A DNA stretch of 64,000 nucleotides from Croceicoccus naphthovorans (GCF_001028705.1 NZ_CP011770.1:2173501-2237500); one strand, 5' to 3'. Counted from the stretch's first letter, positions 1-12,867 are shown. Notes: generated from the sequence alone by a model not told the origin. A program made the numbers and translations.

Positions 1-1451
1 ACATCCGCCGTCATGCCGTCGGTGCTGGTCACCGCGCGCAGGGCGCAGACGCTGTCGTACGTGCGCCCATCGCCCATTACGCCGACGGTGCGGACGGGAA
101 GCAGCACGGCAAAGGCCTGCCAAATCGCGTCGTAAAGGCCCGCGTTCCGGATCTCCTCAAGGTAGATCATGTCGGCCTTGCGCAGGATGTCGCACTTTTC
201 CTTGGTGACTTCGCCAGGGATGCGGATGGCAAGGCCCGGTCCGGGGAACGGGTGGCGACCGACGAAAATCTCTGGCAGGCCGAGTTCGCGGCCCAGTTCG
301 CGGACCTCGTCCTTAAACAGCTCGCGCAGCGGCTCGACCAGCTTCATGTTCATGCGTTCCGGCAGGCCGCCGACATTGTGGTGGCTCTTGATCGTAACGC
401 TCGGCCCGCCGGTGAAGGAAACGCTCTCGATCACGTCGGGATAGAGCGTGCCCTGCGCAAGGAAGTCGGCGCCGCCGATCTTCTTCGCCTCTGCCTCGAA
501 CAGGTCGATGAAGGCCGCACCGATGAACTTGCGCTTTTTCTCCGGATCGGTCTGTCCGGCCAGTCCGCCAAGGAACATCTCTTCGGCATCCACGTGGACC
601 AGCGGGATGTTGTAGTGGTCGCGGAACAGGGTCACGACCTGCTCCGCCTCGTTCATGCGCATCAATCCGTGATCGACGAAGACGCAAGTCAGCTGGTCGC
701 CGATGGCTTCGTGGATCAGGACGGCGGCAACCGCGCTGTCGACGCCGCCGGAAAGACCGCAAATAACCTTGCCGTCACCGACCTGTTCGCGGATTTCGGC
801 GATCTTGGTGTCGCGGAACTGGGCCATCGTCCAGTCGCCCGCGCAGCCGCAGACGTGGCGCACGAAGTTGGCGATCAGCTTGCCGCCGTCGGGCGTGTGG
901 ACAACCTCGGGGTGGAACTGCGTGCCGTAATACTTGCGCGTCTCGTCGGCGATCACTGCGAAGGGCGCACCGTCGCTGGTGGCCACGATTTCAAAGCCGG
1001 GGGCGAACTTGGTCACCTTGTCGCCGTGGCTCATCCAGACCTGATGTCGCTCGCCCTCGGCCCATAGGCCGTCAAACAGGGCGCAGTCTTTGGTCACGGT
1101 CAGGAACGCGCGACCGAACTCGCCACCCTCTCCCGTCTCGTGCCCAGGCCGGACCTCTCCGCCCAGCTGCTTCGACATGACCTGCTGGCCATAGCAGATG
1201 CCAAGGATCGGCAGGCCGCTGTCGAACAGGCACTGCGGGGCGCGCGGGGATCCGTCGTCGGGCACGCTGGCGGGCGAACCGGACAGGATGATCCCCTGCG
1301 GTTTCATCCTCTTGAACGCCTCTTCCGCCATCGTGAATGGGGCGATTTCGGAATAGACCCCCGCTTCGCGCACGCGGCGGGCGATCAGCTGGGTGACCTG
1401 GCTGCCGAAATCGACGATCAGGATGGAGTCGTGGTTGAGCGCGTCTGTCAT
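1..1451 (-). CDS. guaA: GMP synthase (glutamine-hydrolysing), 3' end beyond window
   Basis: Cytosolic enzyme that aminates XMP to GMP with glutamine and ATP, the last step of guanine nucleotide synthesis. The N-terminus ([18 protein letters not shown], then [17 protein letters not shown]) is the classic class I glutamine amidotransferase opening, followed by the SGSP turn and GICYGQQ around the nucleophilic Cys. The last visible codons give [14 protein letters not shown], typical of the C-terminal dimerisation domain. About 483 residues are visible of a family usually near 520, so only about 40 C-terminal residues are missing. The ATG immediately before TDAL fits the usual GuaA start. It stands alone on its strand in what can be seen; a 17-bp palindrome lies about 70 bp upstream. 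Confidence 0.97.
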   Translation of the reverse strand, partial: MTDALNHDSILIVDFGSQVTQLIARRVREAGVYSEIAPFTMAEEAFKRMKPQGIILSGSPASVPDDGSPRAPQCLFDSGLPILGICYGQQVMSKQLGGEVRPGHETGEGGEFGRAFLTVTKDCALFDGLWAEGERHQVWMSHGDKVTKFAPGFEIVATSDGAPFAVIADETRKYYGTQFHPEVVHTPDGGKLIANFVRHVCGCAGDWTMAQFRDTKIAEIREQVGDGKVICGLSGGVDSAVAAVLIHEAIGDQLTCVFVDHGLMRMNEAEQVVTLFRDHYNIPLVHVDAEEMFLGGLAGQTDPEKKRKFIGAAFIDLFEAEAKKIGGADFLAQGTLYPDVIESVSFTGGPSVTIKSHHNVGGLPERMNMKLVEPLRELFKDEVRELGRELGLPEIFVGRHPFPGPGLAIRIPGEVTKEKCDILRKADMIYLEEIRNAGLYDAIWQAFAVLLPVRTVGVMGDGRTYDSVCALRAVTSTDGMTAD

Positions 1452-1521
1452 GGCCGCGCGATAGAAAGCACCCGCGATTCTGTCCAGCGCCGGGGGCCGA
1501 ACCTGCAAAACGCAGCAGTAA

Positions 1522-1538
1522 CTTGCAAAATTTGCAAG
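1522..1538. promoter_or_regulatory. 17-bp perfect palindrome upstream of guaA
   Basis: CTTGCAAA-A-TTTGCAAG is a perfect 8-bp inverted repeat around one base, about 70 bp upstream of guaA and 157 bp upstream of the 29-residue peptide gene on the other strand. The size and position suit a dimeric repressor site controlling one or both genes. It is not a PurR-type site and I do not recognise the motif. Confidence 0.4.
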
Positions 1539-1663
1539 CAATAATGTTGCTTTCGCACTTGCAGCATATGCTGGCCGCGCCTAGCTGAGCCCCTGTGATC
1601 CGGGCCGGAAGAGGAGCCGGGCCGAATCGCGATCCGAAAAGCAAAACAACCGAGACCGGATGC

Positions 1664-1690
1664 CCTGTTCGTGCGAACGAAACAGGAGGA
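1664..1690 (+). promoter_or_regulatory. Hairpin or operator abutting the Shine-Dalgarno of a 29-residue peptide gene
   Basis: GTTCG-TG-CGAAC is a perfect small inverted repeat. A competing, longer pairing joins CCTGTT with AACAGG plus an inner CG/CG, which would take part of the strong GGAGGA ribosome-binding site into the stem. The two mutually exclusive folds next to a strong Shine-Dalgarno suggest control of translation, or simply an operator. This is inference from pairing only. Confidence 0.3.
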
Positions 1691-1694
1691 AAGA

Positions 1695-1784
1695 ATGACG
1701 ACCAATCTGACCAGCCACGTCATCGGCGCAATCGCTGCGCTGGCTTTCAGCGGCATCGCTTTCACCGCGACGCTGATCGCCTGA
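1695..1784 (+). CDS. 29-residue single-pass membrane peptide
   Basis: A 29-codon gene with a near-ideal Shine-Dalgarno (AGGAGGA, 4 bases before ATG). After a polar start (MTTNLTSHV) the peptide is one continuous hydrophobic segment, IGAIAALAFSGIAFTATLIA, ending directly at TGA, so it can only be a membrane peptide or a signal-like peptide. A perfect GC hairpin follows 16 bp after the stop, which makes this a self-contained unit with its own signals. I do not know a function. A toxin-like type I peptide or a small accessory subunit are both possible. Confidence reflects the RBS, hydrophobicity and terminator, not homology. Confidence 0.6.
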   Translation: MTTNLTSHVIGAIAALAFSGIAFTATLIA

Positions 1785-1800
1785 CAGGCACCACGATCCG

Positions 1801-1821
1801 CCCCGCCCATGATGGGCGGGG
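1801..1821. terminator. GC hairpin between the 29-residue peptide gene and the ZIP gene
   Basis: CCCCGCCC-ATGAT-GGGCGGGG is a perfect 8-bp stem with a 5-base loop, placed between two convergent genes. It could end transcription from both sides, although no T-run follows on either strand. Confidence 0.55.
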
Positions 1822-1850
1822 TCGATCGACCCAGACCTGATTCTCGGGGC

Positions 1851-2558
1851 TTAACCGCCGCCTACTTCCGACAGGATTAGCGCCAGCAAGACGCCCAGCG
1901 CGGTGGCAATGCCAACGGTATGCGCGTCTTCCTTGAACGCCTTGGGAAACACTTCAGTACCCAGGCTGGCAACAACCGCGCCCGCCGCAACGCAGCGGAC
2001 GAAGCCCAGCACATGTTCGCTGACCCCGTTGAATGCCAGATTGCCAACGATGGCCGCCATCGACAGCAGAGCCGCCGTCGCCGTCCATAGCCATACGACT
2101 TTGGCCTTCGACCAGCCCTGATTTTCACGCATCGAACGCGCGCCGCTCGCCGCCTCGGGCAGGTTCGACAGCAGGATCGATGCCGCCAGCGCAGCCACTT
2201 CCTTTGGCCCCGCCGCGATCAGCGCAACGCCCAGTGCAAGGTTTTCCGGCACGCCGTCGGTGGTGACCGCCGCCAGCAATCCGCCGCCGCTGTCGCTGCC
2301 CCATTTTTCGTCAATCCAGTAATCGATCACGGTGAACAGGACCGCCCCGGTCGATACGCCCAGCACGACGATCAGCAGCGAGCTTTTCTCCAGCGTCGGC
2401 TCAATCAGTTCGGTAACCAGCGAGAGCAACAAGGCCCCGCCCGCCAGCGCGACGATGAACCCTTCGGTGCGGGGGCGCAGCTTGCCGTAAACCCCGATCA
2501 ACGCGCCGATGATCAGCGCACCCGACACGATGGCGACAACGGCAAGAGTTAGGCCCAT
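1851..2558 (-). CDS. ZIP-family metal ion transporter
   Basis: Inner-membrane carrier of about 235 residues built almost wholly of hydrophobic helices. The metal-path motifs of the ZIP family are visible: TDGVPENLALG in the fourth helix and SNLPEAASG in the fifth, which match the family HN.PEG/HE.P positions except that Asp/Asn replace His. Substrate is probably zinc or another divalent cation, but the missing histidines make that uncertain. A stretch with EKWGSDSGGG lies in the cytoplasmic loop. I chose the ATG of MGLTL; a TTG three codons upstream is an alternative start. It follows the M20 peptidase gene by about 40 bp and may be co-transcribed with it. Confidence 0.75.
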   Translation of the reverse strand: MGLTLAVVAIVSGALIIGALIGVYGKLRPRTEGFIVALAGGALLLSLVTELIEPTLEKSSLLIVVLGVSTGAVLFTVIDYWIDEKWGSDSGGGLLAAVTTDGVPENLALGVALIAAGPKEVAALAASILLSNLPEAASGARSMRENQGWSKAKVVWLWTATAALLSMAAIVGNLAFNGVSEHVLGFVRCVAAGAVVASLGTEVFPKAFKEDAHTVGIATALGVLLALILSEVGGG

Positions 2559-2598
2559 GCCGGCCAAACCCGCCAGAGGCAGCCCCCGTTCCCGCTCC

Positions 2599-6593
<3,995 letters not shown>

Positions 6594-6677
6594 TCCGATG
6601 GGTCCCAGGGGGAGTTTCTCGGAACCGCCCCGTCCCGCACCGGTTCGCAGATGGTACACCTGTAAAGGAGCATCTGC

Positions 6678-7103
6678 ATGACGACGAATACCGCAACGGC
6701 CCGCTACGAGGGTCTTGGCAAGGACGGCAAGGGCCATGTCGCAACCGTATCGGGCGCGCTTGATGCGCCCTATGGTTTCAACACCCGTTTCGAGGACGCG
6801 CCCGGCACCAACCCGGAAGAAATGATCGCCGCCGCCCACGCATCCTGCTTTACGATGGCAACCAGCTTTGGACTTGCCAAGGCTGGCTATACGGACGGAC
6901 AGCTCGACACCGAATGCACGGTCACGCTGGAAAAGGACGGTGACGGGTTCAAGGTGAGCAAGTCGGCGCTAACACTTACCGCAAAGGTTGCAGGTATCGG
7001 GCAGGAAGAGTTCGAAAAAATCACCGACGAAACGAAGGCGGGATGCCCGATCTCGAAGCTGCTCAACTGCGAAATCACGCTGGATCGGACGCTCGAAGCT
7101 TGA
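6678..7103 (+). CDS. OsmC-family thiol peroxidase
   Basis: A 141-residue OsmC/Ohr-type peroxidase that reduces organic hydroperoxides with a pair of cysteines. The peroxidatic Cys is C57 in AAAHASCFTMA and the resolving Cys is C123 in KAGCPISKLLN, both in the family contexts; a third Cys at 131 is extra. The N-terminal ARYEGLGKDGKG and SGALDAPYGF favour the OsmC branch over Ohr. AAGGAG lies 8 bases before the ATG. The TGA overlaps the TTG start of the phosphatase gene, so the two are translationally coupled, which may link peroxide defence with redox-sensitive tyrosine dephosphorylation. Confidence 0.93.
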   Translation: MTTNTATARYEGLGKDGKGHVATVSGALDAPYGFNTRFEDAPGTNPEEMIAAAHASCFTMATSFGLAKAGYTDGQLDTECTVTLEKDGDGFKVSKSALTLTAKVAGIGQEEFEKITDETKAGCPISKLLNCEITLDRTLEA

Positions 7104-7564
7104 ACGACACGCCGCGCATCCTGTTCGTCTGCCTCGGCAACATCTGCCGCTCTCCGCTGGCCGAAGCGGCGTTGCGGGCCGAGGCAGATCGGGCTGGACT
7201 TACAATAGCGGTCGACAGCGCGGGCACGGGCGCTTGGCACGTCGGCAACCCGCCGGACCCGCGCGCTATTTCGGAAGCGGCGCGCAATGGCATGGACATC
7301 GCGCACTATCGCGCACGGCAGGTTGGCCGGAACGACTTCACTGCCTTCACCCATATCTACGCGCTGGATGCCGACAATCTGGCCAACTTGCGCAGGATGC
7401 GGCCATCCGATGGCACCGCCGCTCTCGCCCTTTTGCTCGACGAAGTGCCGGGCCGCACGGGAGAGGCGGTGGCCGACCCCTATTATGGCGACGACAGCGG
7501 CTTTGCGGTGACATGGGCCGACGTCAGCGCCGCCGCCCGCGCGATCGTCGCGCGGTTGCGCTAA
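7100..7564 (+). CDS. Low-molecular-weight protein-tyrosine phosphatase
   Basis: Cytosolic phosphatase of 154 residues. The P-loop CLGNICRS near the N-terminus holds the nucleophile C11 and R17, and the general acid is D126 in VADPYYGDD. Family partners include tyrosine kinases of exopolysaccharide export, and some members act on phosphoarginine, so the substrate is open. I chose the TTG start because it overlaps the osmC stop and places the P-loop at the usual distance; an in-frame ATG 57 bases earlier would add 19 residues encoded inside osmC and is unlikely. The stop overlaps by four bases the end of the convergent MFS gene. Confidence 0.9.
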   Translation: MNDTPRILFVCLGNICRSPLAEAALRAEADRAGLTIAVDSAGTGAWHVGNPPDPRAISEAARNGMDIAHYRARQVGRNDFTAFTHIYALDADNLANLRRMRPSDGTAALALLLDEVPGRTGEAVADPYYGDDSGFAVTWADVSAAARAIVARLR

Positions 7565-8853
7565 ACGTCCTCCACCCAGCCTTTTCGCAACTGCCGTCCA
7601 GCCAGCCCCATGAACAGCGCGGCCAGCCCGTATAGGGCCAGCGCGAACAGCATCGACCAGCGAAGCGCCTCATCGCCGTAAACCGGCTTCAAGGCATCGG
7701 ACAGTGCGCCCAAGGCATAGATGCCGCCGCCAAGCCCGATCAGGTTGTTGATCAGCAGGAACAGTGACGAAGCCGTCGCCCGCTCTGCCGGGGCGACAAG
7801 GTGCTGGACCGCCGACAGCACCGGGCCCAGCCAGATGTAGGCGAAGGCCTGCGGGATCAGGAACAGCACGAAAGCCAGAGCGACGCTGCCCGATACGATA
7901 CCGCCCGCATAGAACGGGATCGCACAGAGATAGGCCAGCGTCGGCAGCCACGCATACCAAGCGCGGTCCCTGCGCCCAAGCTTGTCGCCCAGCCAGCCGC
8001 CCAGCAACACCCCCGCGACTCCGCCGATCAGCAGCACCCCGCCAAAGAATTGCGAGGTCTGCACAAGGTCCAGCCCGAAACTGCGCTGAAGCAAGCTGGG
8101 CAACCAGAACGCGACGCCATAACCCAGCATTGAACCCGATGCCGCCCCGAACGAGAGCAGCCAGAACGCAGGCTTGCGCGCCAGCAGTCCGGCGATGGCA
8201 CGGAACTTTGGCGCCTCGCCCGTGGCGACAGGCGCGCGGGGCACGTCTTTTACCACCAGCTTGAACAGCGGCGCGAGCAGCACGCCCAGCAGGCCGACGA
8301 CGACAAACGCCACCCGCCAGTCGACCGTCGCCGCGATATAACCGCCCGCCATGACGCCCAGCGCCGAACCCAGCGGAATGCCGAGCGAATAGATCGAGAG
8401 CGCAAAGGCCCGCTTCGAACTGGGGAAATAGTCTCCGATAATCGCGTAGGATGGCGCGACACCGCCAGCCTCTCCGATGCCGACGCCCAATCGTGCCAGA
8501 AAGATGTGCCAGAACCCGCCCGCCAGTCCGCAGATCGCGGTAAACCCGCTCCACAGCACGAGGCTGACGGTTATCACCCAGCTCCGGCTCGTCCGATCCG
8601 CCAGCCACGCCAGCGGCACAGCGAGCGTCGAATACAGCAACGCAAACGCGATCCCGCCCAGCAGGCCCATCTGCGTATCGCTAAGCTGCAGGTCGGCCTG
8701 TATAGGCGCAGCAAGGATCGAGAGGATTTGCCGGTCGAGAAAATTGAAGATGTAAACCGCCAGCAGCATCCCCAGCACCGGTCCCGGTTTTGCGGGAAGT
8801 GTCCGGGCAGGTTCGGTCCGGGCGGGCGGCGTTTCGGTGGTGGTCGCGGTCAT
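7561..8853 (-). CDS. MFS transporter, Spinster-like
   Basis: A 430-residue, 12-helix inner-membrane carrier. The first helix pair (YIFNFLDRQILSILAAPIQ, then DLQLSDTQMGLLGG) and the motif-A loop AWLADRTSRSW followed by GVGIGEAGGVAP are hallmarks of the Spinster-like branch of the major facilitator superfamily that is common in sphingomonads. Substrates of these bacterial members are mostly unknown; aromatic or terpenoid acids are often guessed. Its ATG overlaps the stop of the alpha/beta-hydrolase gene (ATGA), so it belongs to the TonB receptor, hydrolase, transporter unit. It would move the substrate, or the hydrolysed product, across the inner membrane. Confidence 0.85.
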   Translation of the reverse strand: MTATTTETPPARTEPARTLPAKPGPVLGMLLAVYIFNFLDRQILSILAAPIQADLQLSDTQMGLLGGIAFALLYSTLAVPLAWLADRTSRSWVITVSLVLWSGFTAICGLAGGFWHIFLARLGVGIGEAGGVAPSYAIIGDYFPSSKRAFALSIYSLGIPLGSALGVMAGGYIAATVDWRVAFVVVGLLGVLLAPLFKLVVKDVPRAPVATGEAPKFRAIAGLLARKPAFWLLSFGAASGSMLGYGVAFWLPSLLQRSFGLDLVQTSQFFGGVLLIGGVAGVLLGGWLGDKLGRRDRAWYAWLPTLAYLCAIPFYAGGIVSGSVALAFVLFLIPQAFAYIWLGPVLSAVQHLVAPAERATASSLFLLINNLIGLGGGIYALGALSDALKPVYGDEALRWSMLFALALYGLAALFMGLAGRQLRKGWVEDV

Positions 8854-9764
8854 CGGGCGTATTCGTGCAGGAAGGGCAGCAGTGCCGCAAGCACCTCCGG
8901 CTCATCCAGCAATGGCGCATGGCCGCGCTGGGGCACTTCCACCGCCACAAAGGGGCCGGCGTGACGCCGCTCCATCTCCGCCTGCGTTTCCGCGGCCATC
9001 AGGTCAGATAAGGCACCGCGCAAGCTGAGCACCGGCAACGTGCCAAAACTGTCCCAGAGCGGCCAAAGATCGGCGGGCACAACGGCATCGCTGCCCTCTG
9101 TCATGCCCAGTGCGATGGCCGGGTCATACGCGGGGCTGATCCCCTCCGGTCCCTCGCGTGATGTGCGCTGGGCAAAAGCCAGCCAGTCGCGATCATCGAA
9201 GCCGGGAAAGGCATCGGCATTGATCGCCGCCACCTTGCCCGCCGCATCCGCCCATGCCGCGACCGGCTTTGACGGTCCGACATATTCGGTGATCCGCGCC
9301 AGCCCGGCGGCGTCAACCACCGGCCCGATGTCGTTCAGTACCATTGCCTTAAGCCGGTCGGGCGCAGTCGCGGCCAGGCCCATGCCGATCAGCCCGCCCA
9401 TCGACGTGCCGATCACCGCACAACGATCGATGCCAAGGCTGTCGAGCAAGGCAAGCATGTCGGCCATGTAGACATCGACGCGATAGTTTTCGGGCGTGTC
9501 GTCGTTATCCGACAGCCCCCGCCCGCGCTGATCCGGCACGATCAGCCGCCAATCGGCAAGATGCGGCACGAGCGGTTCGAAATCGGCGCTGTTGCGAGTC
9601 AATCCATGCATCAGCAACAGCGGGGTTTTCGCTTCGGCCCCTTCGCCCGCGCCATCCGTTCGCCCCCCGGCCGGATAGTCGCGTGCGAAGAGATCGAGCC
9701 GCCCGTCTGCCGAGCGATACCGATGCTCCCGGTACTGGACCACAGTCCCTCTCCCGATGGTCAC
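8850..9764 (-). CDS. Alpha/beta-hydrolase
   Basis: A 304-residue cytosolic hydrolase. Signs of the fold are the oxyanion HG turn in LLLMHGLTRNS, the DQRGRGLSD loop, and the nucleophile elbow GTSMGG with Ser121. The late His is probably in QRGHAPLLDEP near the C-terminus. Overall it resembles the esterase, lactonase and meta-cleavage-hydrolase branch. The start is a GTG five bases after the TonB-receptor stop. With the receptor upstream and the MFS gene downstream, the simplest reading is hydrolysis of an ester or lactone taken up by this system; the substrate is unknown. Confidence 0.87.
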   Translation of the reverse strand: MTIGRGTVVQYREHRYRSADGRLDLFARDYPAGGRTDGAGEGAEAKTPLLLMHGLTRNSADFEPLVPHLADWRLIVPDQRGRGLSDNDDTPENYRVDVYMADMLALLDSLGIDRCAVIGTSMGGLIGMGLAATAPDRLKAMVLNDIGPVVDAAGLARITEYVGPSKPVAAWADAAGKVAAINADAFPGFDDRDWLAFAQRTSREGPEGISPAYDPAIALGMTEGSDAVVPADLWPLWDSFGTLPVLSLRGALSDLMAAETQAEMERRHAGPFVAVEVPQRGHAPLLDEPEVLAALLPFLHEYAR

Positions 9765-9768
9765 AGCT

Positions 9769-12105
9769 TTAGAAACGGATCTCGCCCGTCACGAAGATGC
9801 GGCGCGGATCGCCATAGAATGCCGTGCGAATGCCCTCCGTACCCAGCGAGCTTACGTAGTTCGGATCGCCGGTGATGTAGTTGTAGCCAGACACCACATA
9901 GCGCTTGTCGAACAGGTTCTTGGCATGAACGCCGATGGTGAAACGGTCGGCATCGTCGCTGTATACGACGCTGGCGTTGACCAGCGCGAAGCCATCCTGA
10001 TCGAGGCCGGGGATCGGGTTCTCGAACTGTTGCGAATCGCTGCGCAGCGATACGCTGCCGAGGAAATCGACGATGCCGCCGCCGACCGGCAGGCCAAGGT
10101 CGAAGCCCCAGTTTACCGTCCATTCGGGCGTGTTCTGGATGCGCCGCTGATCTGAAATGTCGGCACCGTTCAGGATGAATTCGTTGAACTTGGCATCGAG
10201 GTAGCCGACCGCGCCATTGACGCTGAACCGGCTGCCCATCCCGGCGAAGTCGCGACCGGCCAGTGCGTCGAATTCGATCTCGAAACCGTTGATATCGGCG
10301 CTGGCCGCGTTGGTCGTGATGCCGCGGAACGCTTCGAACACGCCGTCACCGTCGGAGTCGACCCCTTCGGAGCCGAGGATCTGCATGTCGGTATAGTCGT
10401 TCTTGAATGCCGCGACGCTTAGGTTCAGGCGACGGTCGAGCAGCGATGCCTTCCAGCCGATTTCAAAGCTGTCGACCACTTCGGGATCGAAGGTCATGAA
10501 GTCGTAAATCTCGGCATCGCTGACCGTGCCGTCATTATCCAGATCGATGGCATCGGTGGTCTGGCCGCGCGGGTCGAAACCACCGCCCTTGAAGCCCTTC
10601 GAATAGGTTGCGTAAAGCGTGTGGTTCGGCGCGGGCTTGAAGCTGAGCGAGGCGCGCGGGGTGAATTCCTTGAACGTGCGGGAACCGTCGAAATCGGACG
10701 TAACCGCAAACGGGATCGCATCGCCGCCGAACAGGTCGGAATAGCCGCCGACATAGCTGGTCCGCTTAACGATAGAGCTGCGTTTGTCGTAGGTATAACG
10801 CCCGCCCAGCGACAGGCTGATCTTGTCGGTCAGATCATATGTGAAATCACCGAAGATCGACCAGGTATCGGTACCAACCTCGCCCACCGTCTGCCCGTTC
10901 AGGCCGGTGTAGATCGTCGTATCGTTCAGGAAGTTCAGCAGGTCGCCGGTAGTGAACAACGCGACGTCGAAGCCGGTAAAGGCGCTGGCATTAAGATAAT
11001 AAGCGCCCAGCACACCGTTCAGGCGGTCGCCTTCGTAAAGAAGCTGAAATTCCTGGCTGAACTGGTCGTTTTTGTAGATCGCGGGCACGTCGACGTCGAC
11101 GATGTCGAGGCTGTCGAAATCGATCGGAGAGGTCGACTTGTCCTTGCGATAGCCGGTGATCGACTTCAGCGTGACGACATCGTTCAGCTCGTAAGCGATG
11201 TTGAGCGCGCCGCCATAGGCTTCAACCTCCTGATCCACGACATCCAGCCCGGCACGGGTATCGTATACGTCGTCGAGCGGTTCAACGCCGGTGACGAGAC
11301 CGTCGAGCAAGCGATGGCCCTGGCGCGCGAAGCTGTTGTCCTTCACATAGTCGCCCGACAGGCGGATCGAGAGCGGGCCGCCGTCATATTCGATGGTGCC
11401 GCGCGCGGCCCATACGTCCTTGTTGTAATTCTCCTTGCCCGGCTGGTTGACGTAATCGCCAAACCCGCCCCGGCTGAGCCGAGCGCCGCTGACGCCGACC
11501 CGCAGACCATCGCTGAGCGGTGTGGACGCGGTGACGACAACGTCGGCCTGATCGTAGGAACCGTAAGTGCCCCGCACCTTGAACGTGGTTTCATAGGGCA
11601 GGCTGGCGGTCACGTACTTGATCGCGCCGCCGATGGTGTTGCGACCGTAAAGCGTGCCCTGCGGACCGCGCAGCACTTCGATCCGCTCTACTTCGTACAC
11701 GTCAAGAACGGCGGCCTGCGGGCGAGCGAGATAGACATCGTCGATGTAGAGGCCGACGCCCGGTTCGTACCCTGCGACCGGGTCTTGCTGGCCGATGCCG
11801 CGGATGAAGGCGGAGAGCGTGGTGTTGGTGCCGCGCGATACTTCCAGCGTGACGTTCGGAACGTCCTCGCCGATTTCCTCCAGCGTCTGCGTGCCCTTCT
11901 TGGCCAGCGTCTCGCTGCTGATCGCGGTGACCGAAATCGGAACGTCGAGCAGGCGTTCCTCGCGGCGGCGGGCGGTGACCACGATCTCGTTGCCGTCCTC
12001 AATGTCCGACAGGCTGCTGGCCGCGTCCTGTGCCGCGGCGGGCGTGGCGACGGTGGCGGCAATGGCAAAAGTGCTGGCGGCGCAAGCGAAAAGCGCGGTC
12101 TTCAT
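9769..12105 (-). CDS. TonB-dependent outer-membrane receptor, TetR-linked unit
   Basis: A 778-residue outer-membrane receptor using TonB/ExbBD energy. The signal peptide ends near ATPAAAQDAA, followed by a TonB-box-like NEIVVTARRRE. The plug domain carries IRGIGQQDP and ERIEVLRGPQGTLYGRNTIG; the rest is a 22-strand barrel ending in the aromatic-terminated VTGEIRF. The start is decided by the ribosome-binding site: CGGAGG touches an upstream ATG directly but lies nine bases before the ATG of MKTALFAC, so that one is chosen. First gene of a three-gene operon and divergent from a TetR gene, with a palindromic operator in the gap. This branch usually carries a small organic substrate rather than iron siderophores, but that is a guess. 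Confidence 0.93.
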   Translation of the reverse strand: MKTALFACAASTFAIAATVATPAAAQDAASSLSDIEDGNEIVVTARRREERLLDVPISVTAISSETLAKKGTQTLEEIGEDVPNVTLEVSRGTNTTLSAFIRGIGQQDPVAGYEPGVGLYIDDVYLARPQAAVLDVYEVERIEVLRGPQGTLYGRNTIGGAIKYVTASLPYETTFKVRGTYGSYDQADVVVTASTPLSDGLRVGVSGARLSRGGFGDYVNQPGKENYNKDVWAARGTIEYDGGPLSIRLSGDYVKDNSFARQGHRLLDGLVTGVEPLDDVYDTRAGLDVVDQEVEAYGGALNIAYELNDVVTLKSITGYRKDKSTSPIDFDSLDIVDVDVPAIYKNDQFSQEFQLLYEGDRLNGVLGAYYLNASAFTGFDVALFTTGDLLNFLNDTTIYTGLNGQTVGEVGTDTWSIFGDFTYDLTDKISLSLGGRYTYDKRSSIVKRTSYVGGYSDLFGGDAIPFAVTSDFDGSRTFKEFTPRASLSFKPAPNHTLYATYSKGFKGGGFDPRGQTTDAIDLDNDGTVSDAEIYDFMTFDPEVVDSFEIGWKASLLDRRLNLSVAAFKNDYTDMQILGSEGVDSDGDGVFEAFRGITTNAASADINGFEIEFDALAGRDFAGMGSRFSVNGAVGYLDAKFNEFILNGADISDQRRIQNTPEWTVNWGFDLGLPVGGGIVDFLGSVSLRSDSQQFENPIPGLDQDGFALVNASVVYSDDADRFTIGVHAKNLFDKRYVVSGYNYITGDPNYVSSLGTEGIRTAFYGDPRRIFVTGEIRF

Positions 12106-12158
12106 CAGGGTCATCCTCCGATCGAGCGGCCTTTCATCAGGCCTTGGATTGCTCGGTA

Positions 12159-12181
12159 TTGAAAGTTGAACCGACTTTCAA
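12159..12181. promoter_or_regulatory. Probable TetR operator between receptor and regulator
   Basis: TTGAAAGT-TGAACCG-ACTTTCAA is a perfect 8-bp inverted repeat with a 7-bp spacer, 23 bp in all. It lies 54 bp upstream of the receptor ATG and 48 bp upstream of the TetR ATG, where a repressor would block both divergent promoters. The size and symmetry suit a TetR-family dimer. Autoregulation is inferred. Confidence 0.65.
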
Positions 12182-12228
12182 GTCCTGATTGTTTGCCTTT
12201 GCCCGCGTTGCAGCGTAGCTGTTGCGAA

Positions 12229-12849
12229 ATGAGCACAATTCCTGCGGACGAAGGCGGCAAGACAAGCAAGGAACCACGCACCGAACGGGGCCGTCGAACG
12301 CTGCGCAAGTTGCTGGATGCCGCCGCGATAGAGTTCGGCGAAAAGGGCTTCCACGAAGCGTCGATCAGCGGGATCACTCGCCGCGCCGGAACCGCGCTGG
12401 GCAGTTTCTATACCTACTTCGATTCGAAGGACGAGATTTTCCGTGCGCTGGTTTCGGATATGAGCGGCATGGTCCGCGCGCGTTCCGCCGAAGAGGTGAA
12501 GCCGGGCATGAATGCGCTGGAGGTCGAGACCGCCGCGCTGACCGGGTTCCTGAAATTCGCGGTAGAGCACAAGGAAATCTACCGCATCGTCGACGAGGCA
12601 GAGTTCGTCGATCCAGACAGCTATCGCGAACACTATGTCTCAACGGCGAAGCGCATTCTCTCCCGCCTTGAAAACGGCATGGCCAGCGGCGAATTCCGCC
12701 CCGGCATGGGTGAGGCTCAGGCCTGGGCGCTGATGGGCATGTATGTCTTTCTTGGCATGCGATATGCCATCATGGGCGAGGATCGCCCGGTGGAAGAGAT
12801 GGTCGCGGTGGCGCGCGGCATCCTGGAGAACGGTATCCGTCCCGAGTAA
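12229..12849 (+). CDS. TetR/AcrR-family transcriptional regulator
   Basis: A 206-residue regulator. The N-terminal TetR HTH is plain: RRTLRKLLDAAAIEFGEKG, HEASISGITRRAG and GSFYTYFDSKDEIFRALV. The helical ligand-binding domain follows. I chose the ATG of MSTIPADEGG, since the longer in-frame version would place coding sequence across the palindromic operator and adds a cysteine-rich, unlikely leader. It is divergent from the receptor, hydrolase and MFS operon, so it probably represses that operon and itself until the imported compound, or its product, binds. Convergent with the FHS transporter gene, 18 bp apart. Confidence 0.9.
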   Translation: MSTIPADEGGKTSKEPRTERGRRTLRKLLDAAAIEFGEKGFHEASISGITRRAGTALGSFYTYFDSKDEIFRALVSDMSGMVRARSAEEVKPGMNALEVETAALTGFLKFAVEHKEIYRIVDEAEFVDPDSYREHYVSTAKRILSRLENGMASGEFRPGMGEAQAWALMGMYVFLGMRYAIMGEDRPVEEMVAVARGILENGIRPE

Positions 12850-12867
12850 CGCCGCGCGCGTTGCGCG

